DNA from: Reticulitermes speratus
Lineage: Eukaryota > Arthropoda > Insecta > Blattodea > Rhinotermitidae
Direction: 5' to 3'
Length of the DNA: 64,000 nt
NCBI GenBank assembly: GCA_021186555.1
Contig: JAJKFL010000005.1
Location: 56,029,635 to 56,093,634 of the forward strand
Shown here: piece by piece, positions 1-11,583 of the stretch
How the letters are laid out: each line of letters starts with the position of its first letter
How positions within the stretch are numbered: the first letter of the stretch is position 1
Program-made: the position numbers and the translations under genes
The notes under the pieces: generated by a model
Database searches by the model: none
The model's input: the letters and a program-made list of their open reading frames with translations, nothing else
Told to the model about the DNA's origin: nothing

Positions 1-200
1 TCAACAGGGCAAGACTAGTATCAACAGGGCAAGACTAGTATCAACAGGGCAAGACTAGTATCAACAGGGCAAGACTAGTATCAACAGGGCAAGACTAGTA
101 TCAACAGGGCAAGACTAGTATCAACAGGACAAGACTAGTATCAACAGGGCAAGACTAGTATCAACAGGGCAAGACTAGTATCAACAGGGCAAGACTAGTA
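1..200. repeat. 20-bp tandem repeat, 10 copies, cut by window edge
   Basis: Ten head-to-tail copies of a 20-bp unit beginning TCAACAGGGCAAGACTAG. Only one substitution is visible (near 128). The array starts at base 1, so its true left end lies outside the window. It ends sharply at 200, 24 bases before a SINE. Confidence 0.97.
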
Positions 201-224
201 TCATATCAGGTAAAGGTGTAAGTA

Positions 225-487
225 GGCCGATCCCAGTGGCCGTGCGGTCTAAGGCGTGGGTCTTCGGCCGCTCGCTTACTGGGATTGTGGGTTCGAATCC
301 CACCGGGGACATGGATGTCTGTCTGTTGTGAGTGTTGTGTGTTGTCAGGTAGAGGTCTGCGTCGGGCTGATCACTCGTCCAGAGGAGTTCTACCGAGTGT
401 GGTGTGTCTAATGTGTGTGATCGTGAAGCCTCGAAATGAGGAGGCCTAGGCCCCCAAGGGGCTGTCGAGCCATTGGAAAAAAAAAAA
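225..487 (+). mobile_element. tRNA-derived SINE, family 1, copy A (full length)
   Basis: The head resembles a tRNA: an A-box-like GTGGCCGTGCGGTCTAAGG and a B box GGTTCGAATCC near 290. These are the two internal RNA polymerase III promoter elements. The best resemblance is to a leucine/serine-type tRNA, since GGCCGNGCGGTCTAAGGCG is typical of that class. A non-tRNA body follows, with the 3' signature CCAAGGGGCTGTCGAGCC and a run of A. A target-site duplication flanks it: GGTGTAAGTA at 215-224 and GGCGTAAGTA at 488-497, 9 of 10 matching. SINEs encode no protein and rely on a LINE for movement. Confidence 0.9.
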
Positions 488-763
488 GGCGTAAGTAAAT
501 TTGCTAAATGTTATTCAAAAACATATAATTGTTTGGAGCAAGGCTGTGAACTAATACCACTTTTGCATTAACGTTGTTACATTTCTCACATTATTATTTT
601 CTACCTAATTACCACATTTTAAATTCCCACAAAATACTTTGCTCCTGATATAGCACACAAGTACCTTCTTCGTTCTATAAAAGTGGAATTCTGTTCCACG
701 GTTTTCATTGATAACGAACGACGTTGCTTGTAAGCTGTTTCTCAAATGAATGCTGCTCATTCT

Positions 764-953
764 ACATGTTTCAGTGGCACTTACATGTTTCAGTGGCACT
801 TACATGTTTCAGTGGCACTTACATGTTTCAGTGGCACTTACATGTTTCAGTGGCACTTACATGTTTCAGTGGCACTTACATGTTTCAGTGGCACTTACAT
901 GTTTCAGTGGCACTTACATGTTTCAGTGGCACTTACATGTTTCAGTGGCACTT
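764..953. repeat. 19-bp tandem repeat, 10 copies
   Basis: Ten near-identical copies of a 19-bp unit starting ACATGTTTCAGTGGCACTT. The period is not a multiple of three, so all three forward frames read the same peptide words in rotation. Those open frames are a by-product of the repeat and not a gene. Confidence 0.97.
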
Positions 954-1273
954 ACGACACACCCTTCCTTTATCCCATCTCAATAAACATGCACTTGACG
1001 CTATAATTACTGATCATTGTACCAAACAGTACGGCAGAATGGGTAGCCATACTGCTTCATGGCCAAGATATCTCTGGTTAAATTTTAGCCCACGAACAAG
1101 CTAACCTTACTATGTTCATACTTTCTCTCATCTGTCCATGCAAATGCTCGGACAGTACTCAGATGGGGCAGGACTGCTTCCTTCCATGTCCTTTCCAATT
1201 CACTATTCACTGAACACAGTACCATTTAACTGCTAGTCTGAGCAACTTATAAAAGCTGGTAAAACATAAGTAA
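954..1273. other. Unassigned spacer
   Basis: Sequence of ordinary complexity between the 19-bp array and the second family 1 SINE. I see no gene, no long repeat and no tRNA-like element in it. Confidence 0.5.
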
Positions 1274-1539
1274 GCCGATCCCAGTGGCCGCGCGGTCTAA
1301 GGCGTGGGTCTAAGCCGTTCGCTTGCTGGGATTGTGGGTTCGAATCCCGCCTAGGGTATGGATGTCTGTCTGTTGTGAGTGTTGTGTGTTGTCAGGTAGA
1401 GGTCTCTGCGTCGGGCTGATCACTCGTCCGGAGGAGTCCTACCGAGTGTGGTGTGTCTAAAAAGTGTGTGATTGTGAAGCCTCAAAAATGATGAGGCCTA
1501 GGCCCCCAAGGGGCTGTCGAGCCATTGGAAGAAAAAAAA
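1274..1539 (+). mobile_element. tRNA-derived SINE, family 1, copy B (full length)
   Basis: This shares the same head (GCCGATCCCAGTGGCCG), B box (GGTTCGAATCC) and 3' body (AGGGGCTGTCGAGCCATTGG plus A tail) as copy A. Its target-site duplication is probably AAAACATAAGTAA on the left and AAAACATAAATAA on the right, with one mismatch. It lies in the same orientation as copy A, about 1 kb away, but its target sequence differs, so this is an independent insertion. Confidence 0.9.
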
Positions 1540-2317
1540 CATAAATAAATAACAACAAATAATTCCATATAAATTAAACCCACAGGCTGAATAATGACAT
1601 TTATGTCGAAAGTGGACAGGAGGAGTTTTAAATTACTCCAGAATATCCACAAACAAGTTATTTGTAATAAGTAACAATTTATATGAATTATCAGGCCCTC
1701 TAGCCCTGTACAGTGCTTATTCTAATCAGTCAGACCACATTATAATATTTTAGCACGTATTTATACCACCACAACCCTCCGTACTCTGTCCTGTTCCAGG
1801 TGCACTACCCCACAATGCTAGCAACGTGCTCCCAGGGTTGGCTTGGCCTGAATTGTCTGACCCTTCGGACAACCTCAAAGTGTCCAAGTATCGCTATTGC
1901 TGTTACTACTCCCAACAGCTCAAGGGTCGTCATTTTACTTCACTACATGTTCAATGTACACAAAGCATTGTGCTGGCTTAAACCTTATCAGTCCAATGTC
2001 GAGATAAACTCAACACTGCTTTCCATTGTACCAGTTCCAAATGTACACGTTATTGTATTGTGTCTTCCTAAGCTCCTGTAATCTAGTGGCTGATTTGAAC
2101 TTTACAGATTAGAGATTTTGTGGAAAATTAATTTGGACCAGACTGTTAGACTTCACAAGAATAATTTGGGCTGCAAGTGGGTAATATTGTAAAAATGATT
2201 TTGGAATGTGAGAATCAAATGGCCTAAAGTGGAGTCTTAGGTCAAATTTTAAGCGCACGCTGAAGAATGTAAGTAGCAGGAAGCTTGGTCTACCTATCTG
2301 CCCCTTCTTCATGGGAA
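1540..2317. other. Unassigned spacer
   Basis: About 780 bases with no recognisable repeat family or gene. Forward and reverse frames of 75-93 codons exist here, but I see no domain and their composition does not look coding. Confidence 0.5.
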
Positions 2318-5243
2318 TACTACTGACTGTGGTCACTACTGACTGTGCTCACTTCTGACTGTGGTCACTACTGACTGTGGTCACTACTGACTGTGGTCAC
2401 TACTGACTGGTCACTTCTGACTGTTGTCACTACTGACTGTGCTCACTTCTGACTGTGGTCACTACTGACTGTGGTCATTACTGACTGTGGTCACTACTGA
2501 CTGTGCTCACTTCTGACTGTGGTCACTACTGACTGTGGTCACTACTGACTGTGGTCACTACTGACTGTGGTCATTACTGACTGTGGTCATTACTGACTGT
2601 GGTCACTACTGACTGTGCTCACTTCTGACTGTGGTCACTACTGACTGCGGTCACTACTGACTGTGGTCACTACTGACTGTGCTCACTTCTGACTGTGGTC
2701 ACTACTGACTGTGGTCACTACTGACTGTGCTCACTTCTGACTGTGGTCACTACTGACTGTGGTCACTACTGACTGTGGTCATTACTGACTGTGGTCACTA
2801 CTGACTGTGCTCACTTCTGACTGCGGTCACTACTGACTGTGGTCACTACTGACTGTGCTCACTTCTGACTGTGGTCACTACTGACTGTGGTCACTACTGA
2901 CTGGTCACTTCTGACTGTTGTCACTACTGACTGTGCTCACTTCTGACTGTGGTCACTACTGACTGTGGTCACTACTGACTGGTCACTTCTGACTGTGGTC
3001 ACTACTGACTGTGCTCACTTCTGACTGTGGTCACTACTGACTGTGCTCACTTCTGACTGTGGTCACTACTGACTGTGGTCACTACTGACTGTGGTCACTA
3101 CTGACTGGTCACTTCTGACTGTTGTCACTACTGACTGTGCTCACTTCTGACTGTGGTCACTACTGACTGTGGTCATTACTGACTGTGGTCACTACTGACT
3201 GTGCTCACTTCTGACTGTGGTCACTACTGACTGTGGTCACTACTGACTGTGGTCACTACTGACTGTGGTCATTACTGACTGTGGTCATTACTGACTGTGG
3301 TCACTACTGACTGTGCTCACTTCTGACTGTGGTCACTACTGACTGCGGTCACTACTGACTGTGGTCACTACTGACTGTGCTCACTTCTGACTGTGGTCAC
3401 TACTGACTGTGGTCACTACTGACTGTGCTCACTTCTGACTGTGGTCACTACTGACTGTGGTCACTACTGACTGTGGTCATTACTGACTGTGGTCACTACT
3501 GACTGTGCTCACTTCTGACTGCGGTCACTACTGACTGTGGTCACTACTGACTGTGCTCACTTCTGACTGTGGTCACTACTGACTGTGGTCACTACTGACT
3601 GGTCACTTCTGACTGTTGTCACTACTGACTGTGCTCACTTCTGACTGTGGTCACTACTGACTGTGGTCACTACTGACTGGTCACTTCTGACTGTGGTCAC
3701 TACTGACTGTGCTCACTTCTGACTGTGGTCACTACTGACTGTGGTCACTACTGACTGGTCACTTCTGACTGTGGTCACTACTGACTGTGGTCACTACTGA
3801 CTGGTCACTTCTGACTGTGGTCACTACTGACTGTGCTCACTTCTGACTGTGGTCACTACTGACTGTGGTCACTACTGACTGGTCACTTCTGACTGTGGTC
3901 ACTACTGACTGCGGTCACTACTGACTGTGGTCACTACTGACTGTGCTCACTTCTGACTGTGGTCACTACTGACTGTGGTCACTACTGACTGGTCACTTCT
4001 GACTGTGGTCACTACTGACTGTGCTCACTTCTGACTGTGGTCACTACTGACTGTGGTCACTACTGACTGTGGTCACTTCTGACTGTGGTCACTACTGACT
4101 GTGGTCACTACTGACTGTGGTCACTTCTGACTGTGCTCACTTCTGACTGTGCTCACTACTGACTGCGGTCACTACTGACTGTGGTCACTACTGACTGCGG
4201 TCACTACTGACTGCGGTCACTACTGACTGCGGTCACTACTGACTGCGGTCACTACTGACTGTGGTCACTACTGACTGCGGTCACTACTGACTGCGGTCAC
4301 TACTGACTGTGCTCACTTCTGACTGTGGTCACTACTGACTGGTCACTTCTGACTGTGGTCACTACTGACTGTGCTCACTTCTGACTGTGGTCACTACTGA
4401 CTGTGGTCACTACTGACTGTGGTCACTACTGACTGTGGTCACTACTGACTGTGGTCACTTCTGACTGTGGTCACTACTGACTGTGGTCACTACTGACTGT
4501 GGTCACTACTGACTGCGGTCACTTCTGACTGTGGTCACTTCTGACTGTGGTCACTACTGACTGTGGTCACTTCTGACTGTGGTCACTACTGACTGTGGTC
4601 ACTTCTGACTGTGGTCACTACTGACTGCGGTCACTACTGACTGTGCTCACTTCTGACTGTGGTCACTTCTGACTGTGGTCACTACTGACTGTGGTCACTT
4701 CTGACTGTGGTCACTACTGACTGCGGTCACTACTGACTGTGGTCACTTCTGACTGTGGTCACTACTGACTGCGGTCACTTCTGACTGTGGTCACTACTGA
4801 CTGTGGTCACTGCTGACTGTGGCCACTTCTGACTGTGGTCACTACTGACTGTGCTCACTTCTGACTGTGGTCACTTCTGACTGTGGTCACTACTGACTGT
4901 GGTCACTTCTGACTGTGGTCACTACTGACTGCGGTCACTTCTGACTGTGGTCACTACTGACTGTGCTCACTTCTGACTGTGGTCACTACTGACTGTGGTC
5001 ACTGCTGACTGTGGTCACTTCTGACTGTGGTCACTACTGACTGTGGTCACTTCTGACTGTGGTCACTACTGACTGCGGTCACTACTGACTGTGCTCACTT
5101 CTGACTGTGGTCACTACTGACTGTGGTCACTGCTGACTGTGGTCACTTCTGACTGTGGTCACTACTGACTGCGGTCACTACTGACTGTGGTCACTTCTGA
5201 CTGTGGTCACTACTGACTGCGGTCACTACTGACTGTGCTCACT
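2318..5243. repeat. 16-bp minisatellite of about 180 units with higher-order structure
   Basis: The base unit is CTACTGACTGTGGTCA (16 bp). Frequent variants carry GTGCTCACTT, GCGGTCAC or a shortened GGTCAC. The variants are not random: the order of variants from about 2340 to 3038 is repeated at about 3038 to 3736 with a shift of 698 bp. The right third (after about 4060) has a different variant mix, with many GCGG and TTCTGAC units, and does not follow the 698-bp pattern. Confidence 0.96.
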
Positions 5244-5340
5244 TCATCTGCATTCCCTGTCAGTCAGAACACAACGCTGTGACGTCACTGTACTTATCAT
5301 CCCATCATTAAATAAATGAAGCACATTGCAAGATTCCAAC

Positions 5341-5462
5341 CTTCTGGGATGTTATGCAGTGTCAACTGTCGAAGAACTGCCAGACCCTGAAGATGGAGGC
5401 AGCGTAGTGCTACGAAACGTTGGTAACTATTTATCAGTCGACACAACATAACATCCCAGAAG
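5341..5462. mobile_element. Short fold-back element, copy 1
   Basis: The inverted arms are 5341-5368 and 5435-5462. They begin CTTCTGGGATGTTATG and end CATAACATCCCAGAAG, 28 bp with about three mismatches. The loop side holds CTGAAGA at 5387 and CGAAAC near 5413. The same layout recurs at 21550-21700, and a related one at 47508-47643. No coding capacity is present. The class is not established; a hammerhead-like core is discussed in the findings. Confidence 0.65.
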
Positions 5463-5810
5463 ATCTGAAGCTTCATCAGCACTGCTCTGAGACACTCAGC
5501 TCTCACATGAAACACATCTGTGAATATCTCTGCAACTATCTAGTCAGAAGATTACACAGTGATGGACATCTCAAGGAAGACTGCATTGTCTTGGCTGAAA
5601 CGTCACAGTACAAAGCACAGTATAATGAAGTTTCTGCCTGCTAATTATTGCAGCCCAAACAATTAGCAGTTTAACGAGCTCAAGAGCAGAGCGTGGGTGT
5701 AATTTCACGTTTGAGAGTACCAAACGGTTTATTTTCAACATATTCCGTCTACAAGGTCTTTGGATCTAGGAACGGAAAAAAAAAGTAGCAGCGTTTCAGT
5801 GTGGAATGTT
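5463..5810. other. Unassigned spacer
   Basis: About 350 bases between the fold-back element and the 63-bp array. It ends in a short A run near 5776. No gene or known repeat is recognised. Confidence 0.5.
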
Positions 5811-8800
5811 CTGAAGAGAACTAACCTTTGAATTACCGTCTTTCTTCAGTCTGTGCATCATGTAATATATATACTGAAGAGAACTAACCTTTGAATTACG
5901 GTCATTCTTCAGTCTGTGCATCATGTAATATATATACTGAAGAGAACTAACCTTTGAATTACGGTCATTCTTCAGTCTGTGCATCATGTAATATATATAT
6001 ACTGAAGAGAACTAACCTTTGAATTACGTCTTTCTTCAGTCTGTGCATCATGTAATATATATACTGAAGAGAACTAACCTTTGAATTACGGTCATTCTTC
6101 AGTCTGTGCATCATGTAATATATATACTGAAGAGAACTAACCTTTGAATTACCGTCTTTCTTCAGTCTGTGCATCATGTAATATATATACTGAAGAGAAC
6201 TAACCTTTGAATTACGTCTTTCTTCAGTCTGTGCATCATGTAATATATATACTGAAGAGAACTAACCTTTGAATTACCGTCTTTCTTCAGTCTGTGCATC
6301 ATGTAATATATATACTGAAGAGAACTAACCTTTGAATTACGTCTTTCTTCAGTCTGTGCATCATGTAATATATATACTGAAGAGAACTAACCTTTGAATT
6401 ACCGTCTTCTTCAGTCTGTGCATCATGTAATATATATACTGAAGAGAACTAACCTTTGAATTACGGTCATTCTTCAGTCTGTGCATCATGTAATATATAT
6501 ACTGAAGAGAACTAACCTTTGAATTACGGTCATTCTTCAGTCTGTGCATCATGTAATATATATACTGAAGAGAACTAACCTTTGAATTACGGTCATTCTT
6601 CAGTCTGTGCATCATGTAATATATATACTGAAGAGAACTAACCTTTGAATTACGGTCATTCTTCAGTCTGTGCATCATGTAATATATATACTGAAGAGAA
6701 CTAACCTTTGAATTACGGTCATTCTTCAGTCTGTGCATCATGTAATATATATACTGAAGAGAACTAACCTTTGAATTACGGTCATTCTTCAGTCTGTGCA
6801 TCATGTAATATATAAACTGAAGAGAACTAACCTTTGAATTACGGTCATTCTTCAGTCTGTGCATCATGTAACTATATATACTGAAGAGAACAAAACCCTT
6901 GAATTACGGTCAATTCTTCAGTCTGTGCATCATGTAATTATATACTGAAGAGAACTAACCTTTGAATTACGGTCATTCTTCGTTGTGCATCATGTAATAT
7001 ATATACTGAAGAGAAACTAACCTTTGAATTACGGTCATCTTCAGTCTGTGCATCATGTAAATATAATATACTGAAGAGAACTAACCTTTGTAATTACGGT
7101 CATTCTTCAGTCTGTGCATCATAAATATATACTGAAGAGAACTAACCTTTGAATTACGGTCATTCTTCAGTCTGTGCATCATGTAATATATATACTGAAG
7201 AGAACTAACCTTTGAATTACGGTCATTCTTCAGTCTGTGCATCATGTAATATATATACTGAAGAGAACTAACCTTTGAATTACGGTCATTCTTCAGTCTG
7301 TGCATCATGTAATATATATACTGAAGAGAACTAACCTTTGAATTACGGTCATTCTTCAGTCTGTGCATCATGTAATATATATACTGAAGAGAACTAACCT
7401 TTGAATTACGGTCATTCTTCAGTCTGTGCATCATATAATATATATACTGAAGAGAACTAACCTTTGAATTACGGTCATTCTTCAGTCTGTGCATCATGTA
7501 ATATATATACTGAAGAGAACTAACCTTTGAATTAGGTCATTCTTCAGTCTGTGCATCATGTAATATATATACTGAAGAGAACTAACCTTTGAATTACGGT
7601 CATTCTTCAGTCTGTGCATCATGTAATATATATACTGAAGAGAACTAACCTTTGAATTACGGTCATTCTTCAGTCTGTGCATCATGTAATATATATACTG
7701 AAGAGAACTAACCTTTGAATTACCGTCTTTCTTCAGTCTGTGCATCATGTAATATATATACTGAAGAGAACTAACCTTTGAATTACGGTCATTCTTCAGT
7801 CTGTGCATCATGTAATATATATACTGAAGAGAACTAACCTTTGAATTACGGTCATTTTTCAGTCTGTGCATCATGTAATATATATACTGAAGAGAACTAA
7901 CCTTTGAATTACGGTCATTCTTCAGTCTGTGCATCATGTAATATATATACTGAAGAGAACTAACCTTTGAATTACGGTCTTCTTCAGTCTGTGCATCATA
8001 TAATATATATACTGAAGAGAACTAACCTTTGAATTACGGTCATTCTTCAGTCTGTGCATCATGTAATATATATACTGAAGAGAACTAACCTTTGAATTAC
8101 GGTCATTCTTCAGTCTGTGCATCATGTAATATATATACTGAAGAGAACTAACCTTTGAATTACCGTCTTTCTTCAGTCTGTGCATCATGTAATATATATA
8201 CTGAATAGAACTAACCTTGAATTACCGTCTTTCTTCAGTCTGTGCATCATGTAATATATATACTGAAGAGAACTAACCTTTGAATTACGGTCATTCTTCA
8301 GTCTGTGCATCATGTAATATATATACTGAAGAGAACTAACCTTTGAATTACGGTCATTCTTCAGTCTGTGCATCATGTAATATATATACTGAAGAGAACT
8401 AACCTTTGAATTACGGTCATTCTTCAGTCTGTGCATCATGTAATATATATACTGAAGAGAACTAACCTTTGAATTACGGTCATTCTTCAGTCTGTGCATC
8501 ATATAATATATATACTGAAGAGAACTAACCTTTGAATTACGGTCATTCTTCAGTCTGTGCATCATGTAATATATATACTGAAGAGAACTAACCTTTGAAT
8601 TACGGTCATTCTTCAGTCTGTGCATCATGTAATATATATACTGAAGAGAACTAACCTTTGAATTACGGTTATTCTTCAGTCTGTGCATCATGTAATATAT
8701 ATACTGAAGAGAACTAACCTTTGAATTACGGTCATTCTTCAGTCTGTGCATCATGTAATATATATACTGAAGAGAACTAACCTTTGAATTACGGTCATTC

Positions 8801-10163
8801 TTCAGTCTGTGCATCATATAATATATATACTGAAGAGAACTAACCTTTGAATTACGGTCATTCTTCTGTCTGTGCATCATGTAATATATATACTGAAGAG
8901 AACTAACCTTTGAATTACGGTCATTCTTCAGTCTGTGCATCATGTAATATATATACTGAAGAGAACTAACCTTTGAATTACGGTCATTCTTCAGTCTGTG
9001 CATCATGTAATATATATACTGAAGAGAACTAACCTTTGAATTACCGTCTTTCTTCAGTCTGTGCATCATGTAATATATATACTGAAGAGAACTAACCTTT
9101 GAATTACGGTCATTCTTCAGTCTGTGCATCATGTAAATATATATACTGAAGAGAACTAACCTTGAATTACGGTCATTCTTCAGTCTGTGCATCATGTAAT
9201 ATATATACTGAAGAGAACTAACCTTTGAATTACGGTCATTCTTCAGTCTGTGCATCATGTAATATATATACTGAAGAGAACTAACCTTTGAATTACGGTC
9301 ATTCTTCAGTCTGTGCATCATATAAATATATATACTGAAGAGAACTAACCTTTGAATTACGGTCATTCTTCAGTCTGTGCATCATGTAATATATATACTG
9401 AAGAGAACTAACCTTTGAATTACGGTCATTCTTCAGTCTGTGCATCATGTAATATATATACTGAAGAGAACTAACCTTTGAATTACGGTCATTCTTCAGT
9501 CTGTGCATCATGTAATATATATACTGAAGAGAACTAACCTTTGAATTACGGTCATTCTTCAGTCTGTGCATCATGTAATATATATACTGAAGAGAACTAA
9601 CCTTTGAATTACGGTCATTCTTCAGTCTGTGCATCATGTAATATATATACTGAAGAGAACTAACCTTTGAATTACGGTCATTCTTCAGTCTGTGCATCAT
9701 GTAATATATATACTGAAGAGAACTAACCTTTGAATTACGGTCATTCTTCAGTCTGTGCATCATGTAATATATATACTGAAGAGAACTAACCTTTGAATTA
9801 CGGTCATTCTTCAGTCTGTGCATCATGTAATATATATACTGAAGAGAACTAACCTTTGAATTACCGTCTTTCTTCAGTCTGTGCATCATGTAATATATAT
9901 ACTGAAGAGAACTAACCTTTGAATTACGTCTTTCTTCAGTCTGTGCATCATGTAATATATATACTGAAGAGAACTAACCTTTGAATTACGGTCATTCTTC
10001 AGTCTGTGCATCATGTAATATATATACTGAAGAGAACTAACCTTTGAATTACGGTCATTCTTCAGTCTGTGCATCATGTAATATATATACTGAAGAGAAC
10101 TAACCTTTGAATTACGGTCATTCTTCAGTCTGTGCATCATATAATATATATACTGAAGAGAAC
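5811..10163. repeat. 63-bp minisatellite, about 69 copies
   Basis: Head-to-tail units of 63 bp start CTGAAGAGAACTAACC. Two main variants differ in the middle: ACGGTCATTC and ACCGTCTTTC. Each unit carries a 7-bp inverted pair, CTGAAGA and TCTTCAG, and an AT run (ATATATATAC). Because 63 is a multiple of three, the minus strand stays open for up to 393 codons, repeating a 21-residue word that starts MMHRLKNDRNSKVSS. Single-base indels at 6870-7120 and elsewhere break these frames, and there is no conserved start, signal peptide or splice context, so I do not call a protein. Confidence 0.97.
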
Positions 10164-11583
10164 GCGTTTCTCAAGCAATCTATGTCTGTCTTCTGGCTAA
10201 AAAGTGGAGTGTAGCTGTCTGATCCAGTTTTCAGTAGCAGTTCTTTCTGTCAGAAGGAAGTGCGCAAGTACCTTTGCACCTTTCCATCTGAGACCAGAAA
10301 CAGAAGACAGAAGTTGCTCAACTCCTGTGTTCTGTTTGGAATTGCAGCTGACAGACGAACAGCAGTACCACCATCAGCAGTCTTTTGGGAAGAACTATCC
10401 CACTGGGTGGTTTTGTATTTTTGAACAAGAAAGGCACTGTACCTATAACGTAATATTGAGACGCGTTCGCGTAACCATTGTTGACGTGGATAAGCAATAA
10501 GTATTACATATTGTTAGTGTGTGTCTGTAGCCTTCGTTATCCAGCATGCAAAGCGCATGCGCCGTATTATATTGTCATGTGGCCTGTCTGGCTGTACCAT
10601 ATTTTTCCACATTATCTAATAAACGGCACGATTTTCGGGGGGGGAGAGATTAGTTACTTAAAATAAGATGTGTGTTTTGATTTTATCTACAATTTTTGTC
10701 TGAAACATTTCTTACTGTACGAAGAATTCGGCGAGATACTATCATAAACGTACATAGGTCTTCATGTAAAGTACCGTTATTCCTGTAAGATTTTAATGAA
10801 ACTTGTATTTTCTTGACAAACTTTCGAAAAATACTCAAATATCGAATTTCATGAAAATCCGTCCAGCGGCAGCCGAGTTGTTCCATGCGGATGGACACAG
10901 AGACGGGCGGACGGACAGACAGGCAACGCCGAAGCTAGGAGTCGCTTTTCGCACTTTTGTGAACGCGCTTAAAAACTGTCCAACATTTTACTAAAACTTT
11001 ACGCCTATAAAAGTGCACCGCTGGTCACAACACGAAGCGATACAAAGTTCAAAGTTTCACGCATGATTCCAGTCTGCTGTTACATGCCCAAGTGAGATAT
11101 GCAGTGCTAATTGTATGATTATGAGATATGACACCGTGCAGTCTGGTCAAAGTGTACCAACTTCTCGGAGGGTGAATTGCCTTCTGTCAGGCTGAATGAG
11201 CTGCATTCATCTACTCTGATAATGAAAGCAACATAACCTCAAAGATATGAGTAAGTTTCTACGAGGCTCACAGACTAGATCACAGATTATCTAGTATAGA
11301 TAATCTGTGCTCACAGATGTCACTGCACAGAGACAGCAGGCCTCACTGCATGCCTTGGCATCATGAAGCGCTGTAATTCTCCTTGGCGGAAATTTGTGCA
11401 AACTGTAACCGCCAATGTGAAGAGCTTTCCACAGCGCAAAGTACACAGGAAAGATACAGCCAAAGAATCACCTAACATAACAAGGCACAGTTAAATCTTT
11501 CACGCCTACAAAACTCCCACAGAAACGCTATCATGGAGTGTAATTAGTTACGTATAGCTTATATGGCGGACCGGCCTGCGTGG
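10164..11583. other. Low-copy segment with a small hairpin
   Basis: About 1.4 kb between two large arrays. A perfect 13-bp inverted repeat lies at 11281-11309 (CACAGATTATCTA, 3-nt loop). Around 10845-10930 is a TTTCATGAAAATCCGTCCA motif followed by GACGGACGGACAGACAGG-like sequence. Similar motifs occur near 16980 and 61190-61550, so this looks like an old dispersed repeat. A 98-codon frame at 10204-10500 has no recognisable domain. Confidence 0.5.

Noticed and set aside
225..300. Functional tRNA gene (also at 1274, 28218, 42183, 49283, 30855)
   Set aside because: A and B boxes are present, but there is no complete cloverleaf with paired acceptor arms, and each is followed by a SINE body, 3' tail and usually a target duplication.
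8185..9366. 393-codon minus-strand open frame (21-residue repeat protein)
   Set aside because: It is a direct translation of the 63-bp minisatellite, starts and stops where single-base indels shift the array frame, and has no unique domain or signal sequence.
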